Assembly: GCA_943704525.1 (NCBI GenBank)
Contig: CALSCQ010002687.1
Span: forward strand, 1-20,545
Length of the DNA: 20,545 nucleotides
Direction of reading: 5' to 3'
DNA from: Pigoraptor vietnamica
Taxonomy: Eukaryota; Opisthokonta; Filasterea
The notes beneath the pieces are model-generated. The model made no database searches and was not told where the DNA came from. It was given only the letters and a program-made list of their open reading frames with translations. Of the stretch, positions 9,553 to 17,805 are shown one piece after another; position 1 is the stretch's first letter, and the number at the start of each line of letters is the position of its first letter. The position numbers and the translations under genes were made by a program.

Positions 9553-9653
9553 CCATTTCTTACATTGCGACGCCATACGCAAGCGAATGCACGCACGCAC
9601 GCGCACGCACGCACGCCCGACAACGCAGACACAATCGAAGCTCCATAGCGCCG
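9553..9653. other. Convergent gap between BRF1 and the CCDC83-like gene
   Basis: The 101 bp between the two stop codons contain a CACG-type simple repeat (about 9590-9616). The 3' ends of the two transcripts probably overlap. Confidence 0.6.
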
Positions 9654-12464
9654 TCACTTGGCGACGTCGCCCGTTTTTATCACCGCCACGTGCCCTCTCC
9701 GTCTTGTCGACGTCGCGGGCGCGTGCACGACGGGTGCGAGTGCGACGGTGCGACTCACTCCATGCGCCGCGGCTCCTCGGAGCAGCTCACCGACCGTCTT
9801 GGGTCCGACATCAACCTTGGGCTCCGACGGCGGCACCGGTACCAGCGAAGTGCTGTTCGTGGCGTCGTGCTCTGCCGTGGGCGCTGGGTCTCCTGTGACG
9901 ATGAGGACGCCGCCGGGTGCCGCCGCGCCCGCCACCCCCTCCGGACCTCTCCGACGCCAGCTGCTCGCAATGAGCGCCCGCGAATTGTTGAGGGCCTCGC
10001 GCGCGTAGTCGTCGTCGCTCGAGTCTGTGTCGGAATCGTCGTCGTAGGGTATGCTGGTTGGCCACGGGGGGCTGCCCTCTGGGCGCGACGACGGCCGGTG
10101 CGGCAGGCGCACGCTGCCGAGAGGCGCCCACGGTGACTTGTGGCCGGGTGTTTTTTGAAACGACACGCGCGGCGGCGACTGCCACGCTTGCTCGTCTCTA
10201 CGCGGCGGGGACGGACCGTCGGTGTCTGCGGGCGCCGGGGAGGGAGTGAGGGCCGGCAGGGTGAGGGTGACGGGCTCGTTATCGAGGCGACGGTACGTGT
10301 CGAAATTGCCCCAGCGCATCGACTCGAGGGACAGTTCGAGCGAACCCTGCATAAGGTCGACGTTGCTCTGCTCAAGCTCCGCAATCTGCTCCTCGATGCG
10401 GCGTAGCGTTTCGAGGTGTATGGAAATTTCGTGCGTCAGCCACGCGTGGTCCTGAATGTCCCTGCGACACTTCTCGTCCATTGCCTCGATAACGCTCTGC
10501 GGGCACGAGGGACACGTCATTGGTCTGTGGTGAATGCAGACGCACATCGCCCCATTCGGCGCAACGAAAATCAAATGAAAAAAGAAGAAAAAGAGTGTGT
10601 GCGAACGCAGCGGGTGTCTCACGCACCAGCGACGCCGTCTCCTCGAGCACGTCGATCTTCTGGTCAGCCACTTGCTGTATCTGGACCATCGCGTTTTCAA
10701 ATTTGAGCGCCATTTGCCGCCGCTCCTCGGCGTGGCGCGCCTCCCACTCGCCGATCGACGCCTGCAGCGTGACCATGTGCGCCGCGTTCTCCACGTGCTT
10801 GGTGTGCTGCGCGAGGTATTGCGCGTGTGAACAATTGGCTGAGAAAGAGATCACCATGAACAGCCCCCACATTACTCCGCACGGGCAGGCATGCTAGCCT
10901 GGCAGCAAGCATAGAAAATTACGCGAACCCCATTACGCCGCACACGCAGACCCAGGGACGCACGCAGCGCGCACACACCGCACCAAGCATAGAAAAGTAC
11001 GCGAACCCCATTACGCCGCACACGCAGACTCAGGGACGCACGCAGTCGCGCGCGCACACACGCACCTTGAACTCCTTCAACGTGGAAATCTCGCGCTCAA
11101 TCGCCTGCTTCTTCTTGTCCAATTCGTCAATCTGACCGCGCAGCACGTCTACCTCGCGTTCCTGCGCCGCCGCAAACTCCTTCGTCTCCGCACTTGCAAG
11201 ATCTCGCTTGGCCTGGAAAGATTCGGAGGCCGCAAAGAGCTCGTGCAACTTCTCCTCCGCCTTGCCGAGAAGCTTCTTCATCGTCAGGTTCTGAAGCGCA
11301 GTTGCGGCACAAAGGTGAGCGACTAAGGGGGGAGAAAAGAGAACGTTGCGCACGGTAGTCTGGCTGCGACACGGAGGCACTTGTGCGTACACGCGCAGTC
11401 GTGCATGGGAGAGGGACACTTCGCAACAGCAGACCCCATTCCCGCGGTATCCCTTTGTCACCATCATACAATAAGGAACAACGCCCGACTAACTAAATAA
11501 CAGCGTGGCACTTCAGGTCGCGCAGGGACGGAATACTCACAGACTCGCGCTGTGTTTGCGAGAGCTCCTTGTTCAATCGTACGTTGTCCTCGTGCCTGCG
11601 CGAAGTCGAGGTCAAAGGACGGCAGACAACACTATGTGCACGCCACATCTTTGCAATACTACACAAGCACGCAACACACATACATTCCTGGTTCAGACAA
11701 AAGCTGCGCGTACCAAACCCACAAGCGTACGCATGCACTTCACATGGAAACAGACACTCACAGCGACACGTGCGCTTCACGTGAGACAGACACACTCACA
11801 GCGACCATGCGCTTCACATGGAGACAGACACTCACAGCGACGCATGCTCTTCACATGGAGACAGACACTCACAGCGACGCGTGCCACATTGAGACAGACA
11901 CTCACAGCGACGCATGCGCCCCATTGAGACAGACACTCACAGCGACGCATGCGCTACATGCAGACAGACACTCACAGCGACGCATAGCGCATCTTGTAGC
12001 CCGCAATGGACTTCTTGCGCGCATCAATTCTGCTCAGTAACACAGTGAACGGTGAGGAGAGACGATAGAATCAGTGCGACTAAACCACAGCACGCGAACC
12101 CAGGGCGACAATGTACTACTAGCGCAAGCCAGATTCCTGCGACTGTCGTTTCGCCACATTAACATACGTTCTATGGCAGTGGCATTCACACGCAACCACT
12201 CGGCACACCTCAAGCATGAAATCGCACGCACAGCGCGAAACGGAACGCGCACACACGCAGGGCCACTCACTCGAATTCGAGCCATGACTCGATGAAGGGC
12301 ACCTTTGCCCCCTTGGTCGCCCTCACGAGCTTCGGCAAGTCCGTCTTGGGCTTTGGCGCATTCTGTGCGCTCTTGGAGGACGCGTCCGACGCATTTCCGT
12401 CGCTCTTGTTTCCCTTCTTTTTGCCCTTCTTTCCCTTCTTCTTCTTCGGCTTGTCGTCGGGCAT
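9654..12464 (-). CDS. CCDC83-like coiled-coil protein
   Basis: Exons run 12464-12271, 12029-11976, 11595-11541, 11290-11066, 10806-10627 and 10496-9654 and close in frame to 516 residues (intron phases 2, 2, 0, 0, 0). The start is the first ATG (12464), followed by a Lys/Gly-rich head (MPDDKPKKKKGKKGKKKG). A long coiled coil follows: FIESWLEFEIDARKK, HEDNVRLNKELSQTQ, VDVLRGQIDELDKKKQAIE, HMVTLQASIGEWEARHAEE, and HAWLTHEISIHLETLRRIE followed by ELEQSNVDLMQ. The order and spacing of these blocks, especially the last one, resemble CCDC83, a conserved protein of poorly known function in ciliated organisms. The C-terminal 240 residues are Pro/Ser/Asp-rich and probably disordered. Weaker alternatives are other ciliary families with similar coiled coils such as BBOF1 or CCDC166. 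Several of its introns carry tandem repeats beginning at the splice donor. Confidence 0.68.
10906..11065 (-). repeat. Two tandem 78-bp copies inside an intron, starting at the splice donor
   Basis: Two near-identical copies lie at about 10906-10983 and 10984-11061 in the intron 10807-11065 of the CCDC83-like gene (shared core AAGCATAGAAAA, then CGCGAACCCCATTACGCCGC). Read on the minus strand, copy one begins with the real donor GTGCGTGTGTGCGCGC and copy two begins with the closely similar GTGCGGTGTGTGCGCGC. Confidence 0.85.
11750..11985 (-). repeat. Seven-copy minisatellite of a 5' splice site
   Basis: The core CACTCACAGCGA occurs at 11755, 11793, 11829, 11866, 11899, 11934 and 11969, with spacing of 33-38 bp. 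On the minus strand the core reads TCGCTGTGAGTG. The copy at 11969-11980 is the genuine exon 2/intron 2 junction of the CCDC83-like gene (exon ends TCGCT, donor GTGAGTGTCTGTC). Most other copies repeat both the last part of the exon (GCATGCGTCGCT) and the donor. The array accounts for the first half of the intron 11596-11975. Confidence 0.9.
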
Positions 12465-12996
12465 CTTCACAAGCTACGCCGGACGCCTCGCCCGGCGAAA
12501 AATCCCCCTCAGCTCATTCCGCAGTGTGTGGCACAGAAAAGATCACGAAATCATGCGTGCGTGCACACGCACACGCCTCACATTAGGAGAGTCGTGTGCG
12601 TAAATCTCAATAACAGACTATCAAAGATGCGGTGTCGGCGTGAAGGTTCAAATTGGCAACTCTCCTACCGATCGGAACGGCCAACCATGACAACCGTAAA
12701 ATGTTTTTCCGATGAGATTTTACACTGGGTTTTACACCAAATAATCTCTAAATGTAACCTCTCTCCCGCCAAAACGATGGGACGAACACGTGCAACCACA
12801 GTTCGCGCGCGCAAACATACACACGCATCCACTCGCCCTCGCGTGTCTTGCCCACTTCTGTTCGTGGTCTCCACTTGAGACTCCGTTCCCCACGCTCCAT
12901 ATCCGAAGCGCGCACTTGCGATTCGTTAACGGACTGCGCCGTTTGTACAGTTGCGTTGATAAGTGTCCCCTGTCGCGCTGACGCACACTTCGAAAG
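12465..12996. promoter_or_regulatory. Divergent promoter region between the CCDC83-like and J-protein genes
   Basis: The 532 bp between divergent start codons include an AT-richer core (about 12690-12770). In it, TTTTACAC occurs twice, at 12718-12725 and 12730-12737, about one helical turn apart. An imperfect dyad, GTTCAAATTGGCAAC (12646-12660), loosely resembles an RFX X-box. No gene or RNA gene is recognised. Confidence 0.4.
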
Positions 12997-15900
12997 ATGG
13001 CGTCAAAGAGCGGAAAGCTGACGCGGCAGGAGAGCTTCGACATACTCGGCCTGCCGCACACGGCCACCGAGGAGGAGATCAAGTGCGTGGTCTCCCTCTC
13101 TCTCGCTCTTAACCTGCGTTTTCCCCACTCAGCCTCCCTGCATCCACTCATGCCTCCTCACGGCTCCGATCTCACTCGCTTGTACACACACACACACACT
13201 CTCTCTCTCTTTCTCTCTATCTCCCCCTCGGCGCCCACCGACACATGACATCGTTTCCGGACATTGGAACACACGAATCACGTTAACCGCACGTTAGATG
13301 TGCACCCCAATTTGCCACTGACGCGCGGCTGCTCTCCCCAGGTCGACGTACAAGCGCCTCGCCCTGAAGCACCACCCCGACAAGAACGAGGACAAAGAGG
13401 CCGCCACGCAGACGTTCCAGCGCATTTCCGCCGCGTACACGTGCCTCATTCAGAAGAAGGATGTCGACCAGGCCAGCTTTGCGCGGGCGTTCGACCATTT
13501 CTTCCGCGGCGGCGGCTTTGACGACGAGTACTTTGACGACGAGTTCTTCGATGACGACGACTACGACGATTACGACGACGACGACGACTACGACGACTAC
13601 GACGACAGTCACCACCACCACCACCACCACCACCACCACCCCTACCACGGCCACTTCGGCCCCGGGGGGATTTTCGGCATGTTCTTCGGCGATCCCATGT
13701 TCCGCGACATCTACGGGAGGCCGTTTTTCGAGTTTGAATTCAAGTGCGTATGGGTCCACTTGCATGCGTCCCTTGCATGCGTGTAGTGTCTGCTCGCTCG
13801 TGCTTAAGCTCGTTGCCTCGCGCAGGAGTGACAAAAAGGCGGCGCCCCGGAGGCCCACCTTCGAACCGCGGAAGCCCGAACCGCCACGTGACCCCAAGGA
13901 GATGCCCGGCTACGCGTTTTTTGGGGAGAGCAAGAACGCGATCGTCACGGCCATTCGCACATGCGACACGCAGGCTGTGTACGATGCGGTGAGTGTGTCG
14001 GTCGTGTTCGCCCAACTGTGCATAAATTTGTCGTTCTCTCGAATTTCCGTTTTGAGAATGTCTGTTGTCGTCTTACTCATTACCCTTCTCGCTGTCGTCT
14101 TGCCTCACCTCACACCCCCCTTGCGCATTTCGTCCTCAGTTCGACAAGAGCCCCCATCTCGCCCTTGCTGACGTCGGCCGCGGCAACAATGTCATGCACG
14201 TGTGTGCGTTCTACGGGAATGCGGACCTCGCTAAGGCCCTCGTCAAGCGCTACGCGTGCCTCCGCTGCACCGCCGCCCACAATGAATTCAACATGACGCC
14301 CGCGGCCATCGCCAAGGACCAGCACCCGGAGCTCCACTCGGTGTTCAACGCCCTCGCCAAGCAGTTCCAGGCGGTACGTTCACGCACATGCGTTTTACGT
14401 GGCGCGTTTGTGAACTGCATGTGCGACGAGGCCTTGTCATTTTTGCGCTCATGTCGTCTGTTCTTATTTTGTATTTCCTTTGCAAACCGCAGGAGGAGAA
14501 CGAGCGCAATCGCGAGAAGGCGCGTGTGCAGCAGGAGGCGTCGGCCAAGCGCGCTGCGGCCGACCTGCTCCAGGAGGAGGAGCGAAGGGAGGCTGCCAGG
14601 AAGGAGCGCGAGGCCGAGCGCGAACGCAAGCTCAAGAAGAAGGAGGCGGAAGAGAGCGCCCGCCGTCGCAAGCACCTTCAGGCGACCGCCGACGCGTGGC
14701 AGAAGAAACAGGAGGATCGCATCCGTCGCGGCCTCAAGCCCCTCAACGACGACGGAAGCGTCGACACGAGCAGCGAGAGCAGCGAAGACGAGGAGGTCGA
14801 GAGTGCCCCTGCGAAGGCCCCCGCTGGAGCGCCCAGCACGCCCCCCGCGACGCCGCCGAGCGCGGAACCGGCCAAGGCAGCCGTGGCGCCCCAGCGCACC
14901 AAGGTTAACAAGCCCACGGCGAATGGGCGCCCCGCGGAATCGAATGTAACGCCTGCGGCCGCGCAGAAGCCACAGGCCCAGCCGACGGTCGCACAAAAGC
15001 CGCAGGCCCAGCCCACAAACGCACCCAAGCGGACGCACGTCCCGCCTCCCGCGCGCAAAAGTGTGCCTGCGGCCTCCACGTCTTCGGCCCGCGCGCAGGC
15101 ACCGCAGGCGACCGCCGTACCCGCACCCGTCGAGGAAGAGGCGCCTGACACGACGACGCACGACGAGCGCGTTGCGATGCTCTTGGACATGGGGTTCGCG
15201 TTTGAGACGGCGGCGAAGGCTGCGGAGCAGACCAAGTCGCTCGACGCGTCGATTGCGCGCGCTCTCGAGCTGCACGAGGTTGCCGAAGCGGCCGCCAAGC
15301 GCGAAGCCGAGAACGAGCGCGCGCGTGCGAATCGCGAGCGGAATGCGCGTGGTGGTGCGAAGGGCATGCAGTCGTCCGCGACACCCGTTGCTAGTGCGAC
15401 GCAGCCGCGCACAGAGCCCGCGCCACAGCCGCGCACAGAGCCCACGCCGCCGGTGACCCCACCCCGCGAGGGTGCACGTGACCAGCCCGCGAAACCTCCG
15501 GTTGGGCCTGCGACGCGCGTCTTCCGCCCGTCAAAGTCGCCCTCGAAGACCTCTGTCGCTGCGACTGTGCACGCTCCGATTGGAACGCTCGCCGGGCCCG
15601 CCCCGCCGCAGGCGACTGCCTCTACGCCGGCCCCCCGCGTCGTTGCGGACGGCGCCGCTGCGCCAAAGTCCGCGCCGAATGCCCCCGCGAAGACCGAGTC
15701 TGCGAATGCAACTGCGCCGGCGAAGCCCGCTGTCAACGCGCCAGTTAAGCCGGCTGCCGGCGCACCCGCCGTTGCTCAACCCGCAACGACGCCCAATCCC
15801 GCGCCTTCGATGCCCGGTGCGCTCGCGTCCAAGCCCGCGGCGCCGCCAGCTCGCACACCTGCAAAGGCCCCCGAGCCGGCCAAGCGGGAGGGTCCGCAGC

Positions 15901-17405
15901 CGTTTGTGCAGGTGATTCACCACGACGAACCCGCGACGCCCCCGGTTCAGGAGAGCCGTCTGTCGCTCGGCGACTTCCTCTTCCGCGAGGGACAGCGCGT
16001 CAACGCGTGCAGCACCTTCCGGCGCAATGCTTGCCGCTACGGCAATGACTGCATGTACCGCCACATGACGGCGGAAATTCGCGGGCCGTTTCGCCCCGAC
16101 GTGCACGAGCGTCTGTTTGACGAGGGCGTCGTGGATCCCGTGCCTGCTGGGCAGTTTGTGTTCCGAGACAACGCATTCCCCGGACTCGACGGAAAGACGC
16201 CGCCCCCGCAGCCGGCGCGCGTTCCCGCGCCTAGTAACGCGCCCACCGCGGCTTCGATTGCGGCGGCCTCGCTGCAGCCCGCGCAGACGGCAGTCAACGC
16301 GTCGCATGCACAGCCCCCCGCGGCGCAAGGAGCAGCCACTCACTCAGCCACGTCCGGCGCACCCATGGATGCCGCCAAGCCGCAGCAGCCAGAGATTGCG
16401 TCGTCTGCGGAGCCGTCTGTGCGGACCAGCGTCAATTCGCCGAACCGGAGGGGCCAAGCGTCGCACGCCAAAGGCGGACACGGGCCCGCGCGCTCGCATG
16501 CGCCCGCACCCGCCGCGAAGCCAGCGACGGCGGAGGCGTCGCACGGAGGGCCTGCTGCCCCGACCAGTGCCGACGGTGCGTCCGCGGGCGCCCCTGCGCG
16601 TGGGCGCGTGACGCGGAAGGTGGCTCTTCAGGCGCCCCTTCCGGCCGCCACTCCTTCGCCAGTGGACTTCTCCGCAGCCCCCATTCCCACGCCCGTGACG
16701 GCCGCGGACCCGCAGTCGGTGCGCGTGCCAAAGCCGATCCCCGTCCAGGCCGCACCTGCCGCGCCGCAGGTCAGCCGCGCGCCTCGCGCCACGGCCCCGG
16801 CGTTCACCGGCTTTGCGCAGCCCTCGGCCTCTGCCACCGCTGCCGCCGCTTTCGGCAACCAGGCGCCTGCTACGACTGCGTACGGGAACGCCGCGACGGC
16901 GAGTGCCCTGTATGGGAAGGCCGCCCCCGCCGGCGCCTCTTACGGAAACCAGGCGCCTGCGGCGCGTGCTGCCCATGCGCCCACGCCCTCGAGCGTCCCG
17001 CGCATCCCGCCGACGAGTGCGCATTACGCGCCGCGTCCCGGCCTGTTCGTGCCGCCGGCGCCGCCCGTGGAAAACCCGCCCGCGCCCGCTGCGGACGAGG
17101 CGATTGACGACGAGGCCGCGAACGCGCAGCTGTTCCAGTCGCTTGCCGCGCAGACGTACGGCGGCTTCCCTTTGTGGGGCACTGCGGCACCCGCGTTGTG
17201 GGGTGCGCAGATGTACGGGCAGTTCATGGCGCCGCCTGCGTCTGGGGCGGACGCGCATGCGGCTGCGGCTGCGGCTGCGTACGATGCGTCGTATACGCCG
17301 TTTTACGGTGCGATGTATGGACAGCCCCCGGGGCTTGGGATGTATGCGCCGCAGCTGCCCGCGGACGGCGTTGCGAACAACTACGGGTTTGCCGGTCGTT
17401 CGTGA
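12997..17405 (+). CDS. J-domain protein with ankyrin-like repeats, UBA domain and CCCH zinc finger
   Basis: Exons are 12997-13082, 13342-13743, 13826-13988, 14140-14373 and 14493-17405, giving 1265 residues (phases 2, 2, 0, 0). In order: J domain at about 10-75 with HPD at 40-42 (KHHPDKN), so an Hsp70 co-chaperone is likely; Asp/Tyr/Phe-rich stretch at about 88-117; ten histidines at 119-128; a Gly/Phe segment (GIFGMFFGDPMF); ankyrin-like helices at about 190-295 (GNNVMHVCAFYGNADLAKAL); a Glu/Arg/Lys-rich single helix at about 296-370; a UBA domain at about 518-560 (VAMLLDMGFAFETAAKAAE), which would bind ubiquitin; long Pro/Ala-rich linkers; a CCCH finger, C801-x7-C809-x5-C815-x3-H819; and a Tyr/Gly/Ala/Pro-rich tail (AYGNAAT, SYGNQAP). 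The finger suggests RNA binding. No signal peptide. A co-chaperone linking ubiquitin and mRNA handling is inference; the individual domains are clear. Confidence 0.9.
13184..13218. repeat. CA and CT microsatellite
   Basis: An AC run (about 13184-13200) followed by a CT run to about 13218, inside intron 1 (13083-13341) of the J-domain protein gene. Confidence 0.85.
13610..13639 (+). repeat. In-frame CAC trinucleotide run encoding His10
   Basis: Ten CAC codons without a synonymous change follow GAC/TAC/GAT codons encoding an Asp/Tyr-rich stretch (from about 13520). The pure codon run points to recent trinucleotide expansion and possible length variation. Confidence 0.95.
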
Positions 17406-17805
17406 GGGAACCCATGTACAGTGCATAGTAAACTTAAGATGATACAGAGTGACAGGGTCTCAAGCAAAAAGAGAAAAAAAAAAAGAAGATAGAAAAAAAA
17501 AACGAAAAGAAAAAAAAACTTCCAATAATTGCGCCTCTCTAGATGTTTGTAACGTCGTCTAATTGGAGATCAAAACGATCCCGCAAAAGAGGTCGGCAAG
17601 GGTGTGTCTGCACTGTGGTCTGGCGGCACGCACGTGCTTAATGTGTCTCGGAGGTGCAGGCAGCGCCTCGGTGTATATAGGCCTCAGGGCCATCGCAAAC
17701 ACGACACTGGGTCGCGTCTAGTCCTCTCTGAGTAACAAATTCCCATCCAAGTTGAGCACACGCGTCATTGTACTAATCGGCGCACACACGCCCACACATA
17801 TCGCC
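17406..17805. other. Convergent intergenic gap with a purine/A-rich tract
   Basis: The 400 bp lie between the stops of the J-protein and patatin genes. An A-rich, almost pure purine tract covers about 17464-17518, about 60 bp after the J-protein stop, and could act in 3' end formation or transcription termination. A TATATA motif lies near 17673. No gene is seen. Confidence 0.6.

Noticed and set aside
11750-11985. CRISPR-like regularly spaced repeat array
   Set aside because: The repeats include exon sequence and a splice donor, the units are only 33-38 bp with repetitive intervening sequence, and the context is eukaryotic.
12640-12665. tRNA-like B box (GGTTCAAATTG)
   Set aside because: No A box, no foldable cloverleaf and no acceptor stem could be found around it.
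13283-13897. Minus-strand ORF with a poly-Val stretch
   Set aside because: It is the reverse complement of the Asp/Tyr and His10 codons of the J-domain protein.
14250-17426. Several long antisense and shifted-frame ORFs, Arg/Gly-rich
   Set aside because: GC-rich Pro/Ala coding sequence suppresses stops in other frames. None shows a recognisable domain, while the plus frame carries UBA and CCCH motifs.
17464-17518. Poly(A) tail of a retrocopy
   Set aside because: No target-site duplication or intronless upstream copy was seen. The tract follows an intron-containing gene and is A/G mixed.
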